NCBI GenBank assembly: GCA_002862745.1
Contig: PKDX01000035.1
Coordinates: 1 to 50,793, forward strand
Source of the DNA: Bacteroidota bacterium
GTDB taxonomy: Bacteria > Bacteroidota > Bacteroidia > Chitinophagales > UBA8649
Reading direction: 5' to 3'
DNA: 50,793 bases
Part shown: positions 36,494 through 45,309 of the stretch, one piece after another
How positions within the stretch are numbered: position 1 is the stretch's first letter
How the letters are laid out: each line of letters opens with the position of its first letter
Translations under genes and position numbers: made by a program
The notes under the pieces: model-generated
What the model saw: only the letters and a program-made list of their open reading frames with translations
Databases searched by the model: none
Told to the model about the DNA's origin: nothing

Positions 36494-37538
36494 TGATTGT
36501 ATCCTTTCTTGCTCCTGTGTATTTCGCTTTAGCGTTTACCGTCTCAAGATAACGACTTAGACCCATCCAAGCGATGCATAGGGCCTCTTTGCCCTCGACA
36601 ACCAGATTATCTAGCTTGATAACCTCACATTGACTGGCCTGACAAATGCTATTGAACAAGGTAGTATTATACGCCCCTCCCCCGGTAACCATTATCCGTT
36701 GAAGGTTACCGAATTCTATCCAACGAGCAATCTCCATTGCCAGGAAATGGATATAGGTAAACAAGGTATCGTTTAGTGCGTCTAATGAGTATTTTTCAAG
36801 ATGTTGTAGTACTTCCTTACTGTACGAATTATCCAAGGATTTGGGCGGTTCTAGAGCAAGATAACTCAATGCCCTAAGTTGTTTAAGCAAACCCTCATCT
36901 ACCTGTCCGCCTTTTGAGAGTTCTCCGTTGCGATCATATTCATGGCCGCCACGCTGGGCTAAATGGTTTAGAACTTGATTACAAGGCGCAATATCAAAAG
37001 CTAATCCCAACTTAGGCATATTGAGATTGGCTATGCCTCCAAGATTAAGGTAGCCGTCATGGGCAGGAAACAGCACTTCTTCAGAAAAAGGCAATATGGG
37101 AGATCCCTGGCCACCACAACTGAGGTCAGAAGATCGAAAATCGTAGACCACAGGACATTGAGCCGCAGATGCCATAGCATTCGGCTTGCCAATTTGGAGA
37201 GAGCTTCCAATGTTTGGGTCGTGAAAAACCGTATGGCCATGGCTTGCAATAAGGTCTAGGTTACCAATGCCCTCTTTACGTAAATGGCTTTCAACAGAAT
37301 GAGCAAAAAAATGTCCTAATACTGCATCCAAGGTAAAGAGTTCTTTGGCAGAAGCCTTAGCTGCCATAGATAAACGATTGGCCAGTTCCTTTGGATAAGC
37401 ATAGGTTTTTAGTGAGTGTATAGCAAAAGACCATTCACCGTTCAAGATCGAGAACTCGGCATGACAAACATCTAAACCATCCAATGAACTGCCGGACATC
37501 AAACCTAGAACCGACCACTTTGATGATGCCTTTTTCAT
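36471..37538 (-). CDS. anmK: Anhydro-N-acetylmuramic acid kinase
   Basis: Phosphorylates 1,6-anhydro-MurNAc to MurNAc-6-phosphate during peptidoglycan recycling; cytoplasmic. 355 residues. Seen: VLGLMSGSSLDGLDVCHAEF, the ATPase-fold ASHGHTVFHDP, NLGGIANLN, FDIAPCNQVLNHLA with the catalytic Asp, and the late RIMVTGGGAYN. These are the expected motifs in order. It starts 3 bases after the cytochrome c stop and overlaps the SDR start. No murQ is near; many Bacteroidota use a separate locus. Confidence 0.96.
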   Translation of the reverse strand: MKKASSKWSVLGLMSGSSLDGLDVCHAEFSILNGEWSFAIHSLKTYAYPKELANRLSMAAKASAKELFTLDAVLGHFFAHSVESHLRKEGIGNLDLIASHGHTVFHDPNIGSSLQIGKPNAMASAAQCPVVYDFRSSDLSCGGQGSPILPFSEEVLFPAHDGYLNLGGIANLNMPKLGLAFDIAPCNQVLNHLAQRGGHEYDRNGELSKGGQVDEGLLKQLRALSYLALEPPKSLDNSYSKEVLQHLEKYSLDALNDTLFTYIHFLAMEIARWIEFGNLQRIMVTGGGAYNTTLFNSICQASQCEVIKLDNLVVEGKEALCIAWMGLSRYLETVNAKAKYTGARKDTINGAIILP

Positions 37539-37541
37539 AAG

Positions 37542-37862
37542 TTAAGGGGCCACAGGTAAAGAATCCAAATAAGATGCGACATGAGTGATTTCCTCTGCAT
37601 CAAGATTTCCAGAAAAGGCTGGCATAACTCCTTTTCCGTTGGATATAATATGAACGCGTTCCTCCATATTGAGCGTGGAATACTGAAGATTTTTGGCCCC
37701 ATTAAGTTGAGCATTACCATGGGCGCCATGGCAACGTTGGCAATGTTCAAGATAAATACGTTGACCCTTAGAAAGAGCTTTTCTTTTTCCAACCACACCG
37801 TCACACGAACCAATAATCCATGCTATGCAAAAAAGCGTTAACCAAGCACTTCTTTTCTTCAT
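37542..37862 (-). CDS. Small monohaem cytochrome c lipoprotein
   Basis: 106 residues. A signal peptide ends in a lipobox-like IIGSC (residues about 15-19), so a lipid anchor is likely. The haem motif is CQRCH (about 40-44) in EHCQRCHGAHGN, and the sixth ligand Met lies in NGKGVMPAFSGNL. This is a class I c-type cytochrome that would carry electrons in the periplasm; the partner is unknown. Its ATG shares one base with the stop of the upstream adhesin gene (TAATG), and anmK begins 3 bases after it. Confidence 0.92.
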   Translation of the reverse strand: MKKRSAWLTLFCIAWIIGSCDGVVGKRKALSKGQRIYLEHCQRCHGAHGNAQLNGAKNLQYSTLNMEERVHIISNGKGVMPAFSGNLDAEEITHVASYLDSLPVAP

Positions 37863-40800
37863 TACCGCGTAAGCGTTACATTACCCTTGTAGGAAACAAT
37901 CTCTCCATCATACGACAACGCTTGGATAGACCAAACGTAAACCCCTAGGGGTTGTTCTTTCCCTTTAAAGCGCCCGTCCCAACCTATATCATTGATGTCA
38001 GACGTATTAAACAGTAGCCCCCCTCTGCGATTCCAAATACTAAAGTCTAGTATCTGTGTGAGGTTTAGCGAAGCGATTATATGAAAGAAGTCATTGACAC
38101 CGTCTCCATTTGGAGAAAATGCAGTAGGCAGATAGAGGGCATTTTTTCCCTCGACAAAGACGGTAACAGAATCAACATTTTCACAACCGTTTCCACCAAG
38201 TGAGGAAAGGATATAGGTTGTATTCTCAAGGGGTTCAACGTCGATGGCAAGACTTCCTGGATTAAGAATGCTCGGGTTGTCTATCCAGGTAAGTACGGCC
38301 TCTCCATCTCCAAAAAGTTCAGCCTGAGTGTTCCGGAATATCGTCGTGTCATTCCCTGCATCGACAAGGGGTAAATCCAATCCTGTAACACTAATAACCA
38401 CCGTATCATTAAAGCACGCATTCGAACCGATTACCGCTATGGACGTACTTCCGGTCACAGGATAAACTAGTGTAGCGTCCTGCGAGAGATCAATACTCGC
38501 CTCCGCCCATTGATAGGTTTCCGCACCTATTGCGTCAAGAATAAGTTCGCTTCCGATGCACAACGCCGTATCGCTCACTACATCTACCGAGATAGGAAAT
38601 TGAACGGGAAGAAAAATACTATCCGAGTTCTCGCAGCCATGGATATTGGATGCAATCACTGTATACCAATTCGTGTCCAACGGGGTAATAAAAGCTTGAT
38701 TTCCTTGGCTTGAATCTATTGCAGGGTCTGGAAGCCACTGATAGGAAATTGCTTCATCTGAAAACGCATCTAAAACATAGGGGACACCTTCGCACACAAA
38801 AGGACCTATTGGAAGAATGGTTACATCTGGAAGATAATTAACCTCAAGCTGCAAGGTGTCGCGATTTAGGCACTGTAAACTTCCAATATCATCTGCAATT
38901 TCCAAGACATACGTCTCGTCAAAAGATGGGCTAACAAATGTTGTATCTGCTGTCGGGTCAAGAATGGATAGATCGCTCGTTATCCAGGAGTAGCTATCAT
39001 ACCCAGGAGGTGCCGAAAGCTCGTAAGGCAAGGCATCAATACATACAGAATCGAGATCAGGGATTGTGATAAGCGGAAGAGGAAGGACCTCTATACGAAT
39101 GCTATCCAAGTCTCCATAACAATAATTGGTCACCTGCAGGGTATACGTCGTCGTTACCTGAGGTGTAAAAATTGGAAGACGTATACTGGAATCGCTTAGT
39201 CCAGCCGAAGGCGTCCATACATATTCACTAACCAACCCTTGATCGGCGACATTAATTTGTGCCGTATCTCCAAAACATGTGGAATCTACCGAGAGGCTAA
39301 TAAGATCCAATGCTGGATTTAACACCGTAACTAAAACAGAATCACGACCAAGACAATTATTGGAATCAATTCCCTCAACAACGTAGAGCGTATTGCTATC
39401 TGGTGAAGCAATAGGATTACTAATCAAACCGTCGTTAAGGCCATCAAGGGGGGTCCAAGCATAGGTTACGGCCCCAGTTGCTTGTAATTGCACTTCATCA
39501 TTAAAGACAAGAGGTAAGTTGATATTGAGGCAAACAGAGGTATCTAAGCCCGCATCAATATTGGGTGCTGGATACACTCCAAGATTCATGGAATCCAATT
39601 GAATGCAGTTGTTTCCATCGGTTACCTCGACTATATAGGTTGTGGCAGAAATAGGGCTAGCTACAGGGCTTGCAATCGCTGGGTTACTGAGGCTAGACAA
39701 AGGACTCCACTCGTAACCCACCCCACCAGAAGCATTTAATTGAAGCGATGTGCTGCCGCATATAAATGTGTCGGCTGTCAGGCTCACTATGGGCAGAGAG
39801 TTAACCGTCATGGGAACAGAAAATGTATCTCTACAAAACAATGATGACGTGACAATGAGCGATACATTGTATGTGCCCGCCGAATCAAAGGTGAAGCTCG
39901 GATTTTGAACCAAGGAAGAGCCTTGACTTCCAAAGGACCAATTGTAAGCAATCAATATACCTGAGTCCAATGAAGAGGAATCGACAAAAAAGATAGGTGA
40001 CCCCTCACAACGATCACCAAACACAAAATCTGCATTGGGTATAGGAAGGACTTCGATGTTTTGAAGCGTGCTGTCTACACAACCCAAAGATGACTCAACG
40101 GCAAGGCTCACCTGATAAAAACCCGGTTGAGGATAAGAGTAGCTAACATTTGTGGCATTCGACGTATCAGATAATACACTCAAGTCGCCAAAATCCCAAG
40201 ACCAATCAGCTATACTGCCTTCTGTGGTAGTTGAACCATCTAAAAACTGGGAGGCAATATTTAGGCAGGTGTCCCATGCTTGGAAGTTTGCTTCGGTATA
40301 CGCTACGTCTACTTCTACTGAATCTTCATCAAAACAACCCTCTGCCGTGGTAACTAAAACGACATATTGACTTAATGAATCAGGATTTACCGTGGGTTGG
40401 TTAGTTGTTTCGCCAGTTAGGCTTGGTGAAGCATTCCATAAATAGTCTTGTCCACCACTAACATTTAACGCAACGGCATCTCCCTCGCAAATAACCGTAT
40501 CAGGAGTAATCACAATGTTTGGCAAGGGATTAATAACCAGAGGAAGGGTGGCCGTATCTCTACAGGCAAGATTTGAAATGGCATTAACTTGTATATCATA
40601 GGTGCCAGCAGGTAAAAAGATCTGAGGATCAATGGCCGTACTTGACCATCCATTACCATCATCAAAATCCCATTCATACGAGGTAATGCTTCCTGATAGA
40701 ATGGTGGATTCGTTAACTATATCTATCAAGTCTCCCTCACAAGGAAGCGATGTAGAATAGGCAAATTCTGGCAAGGGATGAACTACTACTGTATCATACA

Positions 40801-42265
40801 CTGTTTCTTGACATCCCTTACTTGTAGTTACAACAAGACTCGAAACATAGGTGCCCGCCTCTGTATAGGTATAGGTTGGGTTTTGAATGTTGGATGTATC
40901 AGCATTGGTCAACGTATCACCAAAATCCCAGCTCCAGGAATTGATGAACCCCGAAGTGGCAAACGAAGTATCGGTAAATACCACAGGAAGATTAAGGCAT
41001 GAATCCACTAGAAAATATCCTGGGCGAAAAATGGGATACATCTGTACAATTCCCGTAGCGGTATCCGCACATCCATCCCCAGAGTTACCAATAACTGTGA
41101 CAATAAATGTCCCGGTGTCTGAATAAAAGAAAGATGGGTTGGGAATATTTGCCGTGTCATCCGTAAGGGAAGGAACTCCAAAATCCCAGAAATATTCCGT
41201 AATACCAAAATCAACCCCTAAGTCGAAAAATACGGTTCCATCATCGCACTGAGCGTCAATGGTAAAAAGCCCCGTCAAAGAGTCTTGGGGAATACTCGGA
41301 TCATAGGCAATATCAACTTCTGGAAAGTCGCATGAGCTCACCGTGTATTGAAAATCACGCGATATCGTGGAGAGCAATACCCCGTTTCGATATTCCTCAA
41401 CACAAACTGACATGGAAAAGGTTCCTGAATTTGGCGGCGTAATCTGTGCAATACCCGTTATAGGGTCAATAGAAGAAGAACTTTGGCCGAAGGGATCGTT
41501 TGGCGAAAAACCAGGTCCAAACGTAACGGGCGAAAATGGCGGTCCATAAAATGTATATCCATTAAATGTAGGTGGGCCCCCTTGAGCATTTAAATCGTTG
41601 GCATCTGCAATTGGCGGATTATTCCCCTGTCCATTCCCAAGGCCTAAGAGTGGACTGCAAAAAGTGTATACTAAGGAGTCTCCGTCAGGATCAGTGGCAG
41701 AAAACAGTATGGTATTTAATCTATCCTCGCATAAATATTGTTCGACCGGTTCATCGAAGACCGGGGAGCTATTGATAATATTCATAGGGGGAACAACTAC
41801 TGAAGAAGTAAATCCACTTTCCCCTGGATTAAGCAGATTATCTACTAGTGCGCCATTGCGGCAACATCTTGCATAGACAAAAGTGTAAAAGGTATTGGGA
41901 TTATATCCCGGAATAGCGGTGGGCATATCGACCGTAAAAATATACTGACCAATTTCAGTATCAACGTCTGGAGGAGAAGATTGACAAGGATTAAGTTCAA
42001 TGGGAATTGTCTCATCAACATCTAGAAACTGAAAAAACGACACGACAAAGTTCCCCGCATCATCAAAGACGCTGATTGTTGCAGGATCATCAAAGTTTGC
42101 ATTGGGATTTCCATTATAGTTGTCCCTGTATATAGTAAGGGTAAATTCTAGACTATTTGTATTCGCGATTCTAGTATAGGTTAACTCACCACCTACAAGA
42201 TGCGTTGCATTACCGTCAAAGCTAAAGCAAAGAAGAATACATATGACTAAAAAACATTGTTTCAT
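37862..42265 (-). CDS. T9SS type B adhesin with PKD and Ig-like repeats (CHU_C C-terminus)
   Basis: 1467 residues. The signal peptide (MKQCFLVICILLCFSFDGNA) is followed by THLVGGELTYTRI, the N-terminal mark of a Bacteroidota surface-protein family. After a roughly 330-residue N-terminal region come five PKD-type domains, read from YFWDFG, WSWDFGD, YEWDFDDG, WSWDFGD and YNWSFG. About eight Ig-like 'YxWxP' modules follow (LWNAS, YEWSPL, YAWTPL, YVWTPS, YSWITS, YQWLPD, YQWAEA, LTWIDN). It ends with the gliding-motility-associated domain LPTAFSPNGDGVNDFFHI to VSYKGNVTLTR, the type IX secretion signal. Expected at the cell surface or secreted; ligand unknown. First gene of a six-gene operon. Confidence 0.9.
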   Translation of the reverse strand: MKQCFLVICILLCFSFDGNATHLVGGELTYTRIANTNSLEFTLTIYRDNYNGNPNANFDDPATISVFDDAGNFVVSFFQFLDVDETIPIELNPCQSSPPDVDTEIGQYIFTVDMPTAIPGYNPNTFYTFVYARCCRNGALVDNLLNPGESGFTSSVVVPPMNIINSSPVFDEPVEQYLCEDRLNTILFSATDPDGDSLVYTFCSPLLGLGNGQGNNPPIADANDLNAQGGPPTFNGYTFYGPPFSPVTFGPGFSPNDPFGQSSSSIDPITGIAQITPPNSGTFSMSVCVEEYRNGVLLSTISRDFQYTVSSCDFPEVDIAYDPSIPQDSLTGLFTIDAQCDDGTVFFDLGVDFGITEYFWDFGVPSLTDDTANIPNPSFFYSDTGTFIVTVIGNSGDGCADTATGIVQMYPIFRPGYFLVDSCLNLPVVFTDTSFATSGFINSWSWDFGDTLTNADTSNIQNPTYTYTEAGTYVSSLVVTTSKGCQETVYDTVVVHPLPEFAYSTSLPCEGDLIDIVNESTILSGSITSYEWDFDDGNGWSSTAIDPQIFLPAGTYDIQVNAISNLACRDTATLPLVINPLPNIVITPDTVICEGDAVALNVSGGQDYLWNASPSLTGETTNQPTVNPDSLSQYVVLVTTAEGCFDEDSVEVDVAYTEANFQAWDTCLNIASQFLDGSTTTEGSIADWSWDFGDLSVLSDTSNATNVSYSYPQPGFYQVSLAVESSLGCVDSTLQNIEVLPIPNADFVFGDRCEGSPIFFVDSSSLDSGILIAYNWSFGSQGSSLVQNPSFTFDSAGTYNVSLIVTSSLFCRDTFSVPMTVNSLPIVSLTADTFICGSTSLQLNASGGVGYEWSPLSSLSNPAIASPVASPISATTYIVEVTDGNNCIQLDSMNLGVYPAPNIDAGLDTSVCLNINLPLVFNDEVQLQATGAVTYAWTPLDGLNDGLISNPIASPDSNTLYVVEGIDSNNCLGRDSVLVTVLNPALDLISLSVDSTCFGDTAQINVADQGLVSEYVWTPSAGLSDSSIRLPIFTPQVTTTYTLQVTNYCYGDLDSIRIEVLPLPLITIPDLDSVCIDALPYELSAPPGYDSYSWITSDLSILDPTADTTFVSPSFDETYVLEIADDIGSLQCLNRDTLQLEVNYLPDVTILPIGPFVCEGVPYVLDAFSDEAISYQWLPDPAIDSSQGNQAFITPLDTNWYTVIASNIHGCENSDSIFLPVQFPISVDVVSDTALCIGSELILDAIGAETYQWAEASIDLSQDATLVYPVTGSTSIAVIGSNACFNDTVVISVTGLDLPLVDAGNDTTIFRNTQAELFGDGEAVLTWIDNPSILNPGSLAIDVEPLENTTYILSSLGGNGCENVDSVTVFVEGKNALYLPTAFSPNGDGVNDFFHIIASLNLTQILDFSIWNRRGGLLFNTSDINDIGWDGRFKGKEQPLGVYVWSIQALSYDGEIVSYKGNVTLTR

Positions 42266-42381
42266 CCTAGTCTTTAAAGATACGCTAAGAATGCCGTAAT
42301 TGTTTTGTTAAAGTGTAAGAGAAGGGCCAAAAAAGTTCCAATTGAAGCATTTTTTTATCATATTCATAGAACAATCGATTT

Positions 42382-44262
42382 ATGGATTTACAATCAGCCT
42401 ACGCTACCATGCTGCTGAGCGCAGAAACAGGAGGGTCAATGATGGGCCTAGCAAGCATTTTGATACTTGGAATTGCCGCGCAATGGCTGGCATGGAGAAT
42501 TAAAATCCCGGCGATCCTACCCCTTATCCTTATTGGTCTATGCGCAGGCCCACTACCTGTGCTTTTAGGAGGGAGTTCACTAATCGTCCCACAAGATATT
42601 TTTGCGGGGGCAACCATGTCGCATTTTATCTCTTTATCTGTTGGGGTTATTCTCTTTGAAGGAGGGCTGACATTGAAGTTTCAGGAAATCAAAGGGCTTG
42701 TAGCAACGGTTCGAAACATGTTGATCTATGGGGCCATTATCATGACTGCAGGGGGCGCATTGGCCGCTACCTACATTCTTGGCTTGGATTACCGAGTGGC
42801 CTTACTTTTTGGGACCTTGATTGTTGTAACGGGGCCAACGGTTATTCAGCCTATTATCCAATCTGTTCGCCCTAAACCCTCAGTGGCAGCCATTTTAAAA
42901 TGGGAAGGTATAACCATCGACCCCATTGGGGCCCTTCTCGCAGTATTGATTTATGAGATTTTCTTTATGGCTATGGGGCATTCCGGAGCTGACCATTCTG
43001 CCATCGATGTGATACAAAACCTATTAATCATGCTGCTCATAGGAATCGGTGGGGGTGTACTTTTCGGGTGGATCTTACATGAATGCATTACAAGAAAACT
43101 TGTACCTCATTATTTAATCAATGTTTTTGTGCTCGCCTTTGTTATTATGTCTTACTCCACAGCAGATTGGGTGCAACATGAATCAGGGCTTCTAGTCGTA
43201 ACGATTATGGGAATCATGATTGCGAATAAACCCAATGCCGACTACTTGGATGAAATCATTGACTTTAAGGAGAGTATCACTATGCTCTTGATTTCCGTTC
43301 TTTTTATTGTGCTTTCAGCCAATCTGAGCGGAGAGGATATTCAACGACTTAATGATCCCAACATAATTTTTGTCTTCTTGATTATTATCCTAGTCCTTCG
43401 ACCTATTGTTGTTTGGCTTAGTAGCCAGAGCTCTGCACTGACTTGGAAGGAAAAGGCATTTATTGCATTTGTGGGGCCTAAGGGTATTGTGGCTGCCGCT
43501 GTTGCGGCGATTTTTGCGCTCAAGATTAATAATGGAATAGACAATGGTTATCTCCCGGACTCCCTTAGGGCAGATGCAGAACTTCTTGTGCCACTCACCT
43601 TTTCAATCATTTTGGGTACGGTGCTCTTAAATGGACTGTTTTCTGGTGTAGTGGCCAACCTTCTCCAAGTCAAAAAACGAGAATCCAATGGTTTGCTTAT
43701 AATTGGTGCCCACCCCTTTGCCCAAAGTCTTGCGGCCCATTTAGTTAAAAAAGATTTGCCAGTTACCCTCGCGGACACAAACCAAGAAAATGTTCGCAGT
43801 GCTGCAAAACAAGGATTAAGGTCACTCGAAGTAAATGCCCTGTCCGACAAAATGGATGATATGTTGACCACTGAAGACGTCGGACAAATGTTGGCTCTAA
43901 CCCCAAGTAACGATGTCAATATTTTTTCCTGTCAGAAATTTGAAAAGATCTTTGGAGATGAAAATGTTAGCCGGATCTGTAGCAAAACAGAAACGGAAAA
44001 CAGCAGCCTGTCCAGTTCGACACGGATCATGGGAAAAGGCAGGCTACATTTTCCTAAGATTATGGCTGAATTTAACAACACGGATCAATTCGTGGACCGC
44101 ATAATATCGAAGGCAGACTTACAAGACAGTTGGATAAGTCGCGAAGAGATTTTTCCAGTGATGATTATCGATAAAAAAGGAAAGCAAAAGGTATTCACTC
44201 CTGGTTCGTTGAATTTTCTCAATGAAGGAGATGTCGTGGTGCATCTCGTCTTAGCGCAATAA
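42382..44262 (+). CDS. CPA1-type cation:proton antiporter with TrkA-N-like C-terminal domain
   Basis: 626 residues. The first ~420 have about 12 membrane spans with antiporter features: SVGVILFEGGLTLKF, LLFGTLIVVTGPTVIQPI, EGITIDPIGALLAVLIYEI, and FVGPKGIVAAAVAAIFAL. A cytoplasmic tail (about 430-626) begins LLIIGAHPFAQSLAAHLV and continues PVTLADTNQENV, resembling an RCK/TrkA-N Rossmann domain. The glycine motif is changed (GAHPFA in place of GxGxxG), so NAD(H) binding is doubtful. It probably exchanges Na+ or K+ for H+. The ATG at 42382 follows a 116-base divergent gap; trmB begins 25 bases after the stop. Confidence 0.9.
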   Translation: MDLQSAYATMLLSAETGGSMMGLASILILGIAAQWLAWRIKIPAILPLILIGLCAGPLPVLLGGSSLIVPQDIFAGATMSHFISLSVGVILFEGGLTLKFQEIKGLVATVRNMLIYGAIIMTAGGALAATYILGLDYRVALLFGTLIVVTGPTVIQPIIQSVRPKPSVAAILKWEGITIDPIGALLAVLIYEIFFMAMGHSGADHSAIDVIQNLLIMLLIGIGGGVLFGWILHECITRKLVPHYLINVFVLAFVIMSYSTADWVQHESGLLVVTIMGIMIANKPNADYLDEIIDFKESITMLLISVLFIVLSANLSGEDIQRLNDPNIIFVFLIIILVLRPIVVWLSSQSSALTWKEKAFIAFVGPKGIVAAAVAAIFALKINNGIDNGYLPDSLRADAELLVPLTFSIILGTVLLNGLFSGVVANLLQVKKRESNGLLIIGAHPFAQSLAAHLVKKDLPVTLADTNQENVRSAAKQGLRSLEVNALSDKMDDMLTTEDVGQMLALTPSNDVNIFSCQKFEKIFGDENVSRICSKTETENSSLSSSTRIMGKGRLHFPKIMAEFNNTDQFVDRIISKADLQDSWISREEIFPVMIIDKKGKQKVFTPGSLNFLNEGDVVVHLVLAQ

Positions 44263-44287
44263 CTCTTTTTCCGTAAAAATCAAGACG

Positions 44288-44980
44288 ATGGGGAAAGATA
44301 AACTCAAAAAATTTGCGAAGTACAAATCCATCCCTTTTTGCTACGAAAATCTATCCTTTGACCAACCGCAATTACTCGATTCCCAAAACCAAGCGGTCAG
44401 TATCGCCGGCCATTGGAAATCAAATCTTGGTATTACTCGTGGCGATCTAATCTTAGAGCTCGCCTGTGGCAAGGGTGAGTATACAGTAGGCATGGCCGAA
44501 CACTATCCTGAGAATGGCTATATAGGCGTAGATATAAAGGGGGCTCGAATGCATCAAGGGGCAGGCTTCGTTGACGAGAAAAAACTCAGCAATGCCGCCT
44601 TCATACGAAGCCGAATAGAATTGATTGAGCACTTTTTTAACCCAGGCGAAGTCGATGGTATATTTATCATTTTCCCCGATCCCTTTCTACGGAATCGATC
44701 GGCCTCTCGAAGACTTACCTCTCCTCCTTTTTTAGATCGTTATCGAAAAATTTGTGGCCCAAAGGCAACCATTCGACTTAAGACGGATAGCCCAGAACTC
44801 TACGAATACACGCTAGAGGTAATCCATGAACAAAAACTGCAAATCAACCATCAAATTAATGATGTTTATGCCGGTCCATGCAGCCTGTGGGGTTTACAGG
44901 AAATCCAAACGTTTTACGAGGCCATGCATTTAGAGGCCAAGAAAACAATTATGTATGTTGAGTTCAATTTGTTTGCATGA
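44288..44980 (+). CDS. trmB: tRNA (guanine46-N7)-methyltransferase TrmB
   Basis: SAM-dependent enzyme making m7G46 in the tRNA variable loop. 230 residues. Seen: LILELACGKGEYTVGMAEHY (SAM loop), GYIGVDIKGARMHQGA, FIRSRIELIEHFF, IFIIFPDPFLRNRSASRRLT (the catalytic PDP motif, usually followed by W-x-K-x-x-H; here the basic residues are Arg), and IRLKTDSPELYEY. The substitution pattern around PDP is common in Bacteroidota TrmB. ATGA overlap with the next gene suggests translational coupling. Confidence 0.94.
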   Translation: MGKDKLKKFAKYKSIPFCYENLSFDQPQLLDSQNQAVSIAGHWKSNLGITRGDLILELACGKGEYTVGMAEHYPENGYIGVDIKGARMHQGAGFVDEKKLSNAAFIRSRIELIEHFFNPGEVDGIFIIFPDPFLRNRSASRRLTSPPFLDRYRKICGPKATIRLKTDSPELYEYTLEVIHEQKLQINHQINDVYAGPCSLWGLQEIQTFYEAMHLEAKKTIMYVEFNLFA

Positions 44981-45309
44981 AAAACTCACCTGATTTTGCC
45001 GAAAAGGTTATTGAGGCAGTGATGCGAATTCCACGAGGTAAAGTCACCACCTATGGGGCTTTAGCGACCTTTTGCGGAAGTCCTAAATCAGCAAGATATG
45101 TAGGAAGCTTACTTAAAATGAGTCGATATTCGTCGTTTAATCTGCCGGCACATCGAGTAGTAAACAGACACGGGATGCTCACAGGTCAAGCTTTTTTTGA
45201 TCACGAATACTCTATGAAAAAACGCTTAGAAGAAGAAGGGGTGCAAGTTGAAAACAACCAAGTTGTTAACTTTACCCATCTATTCTGGCAACCAATCGAA
45301 CCGTTATGA
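44977..45309 (+). CDS. Alkyltransferase-like protein (MGMT homologue lacking the catalytic Cys)
   Basis: 110 residues matching the C-terminal domain of O6-alkylguanine-DNA alkyltransferase: VMRIPRGKVTTYGALATFCG (the DNA-binding helix-turn-helix start), SARYVGSLLKMS with the Arg finger, and LPAHRVVNRHGMLTG. In MGMT the last motif is PCHRV, with Cys accepting the alkyl group; here it is PAHRV. ATL proteins with Trp or Ala at this site bind O6-alkylguanine without repairing it and hand lesions to nucleotide excision repair. That role is inferred. It overlaps trmB and mscS by 4 bases on each side (ATGA). Confidence 0.92.
   Translation: MKNSPDFAEKVIEAVMRIPRGKVTTYGALATFCGSPKSARYVGSLLKMSRYSSFNLPAHRVVNRHGMLTGQAFFDHEYSMKKRLEEEGVQVENNQVVNFTHLFWQPIEPL

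Noticed and set aside
37535-37813. 92-codon minus-strand ORF over the cytochrome c gene.
   Set aside because: It is a frame shadow: the cytochrome c frame has a signal peptide, CQRCH and the ligand Met, and this one has no recognisable features.
37862-42265. Possible tandem DNA repeats from the PKD/Ig modules.
   Set aside because: The modules are alike in protein sequence, but I saw no long identical DNA stretches, so they are diverged and not recent duplications.
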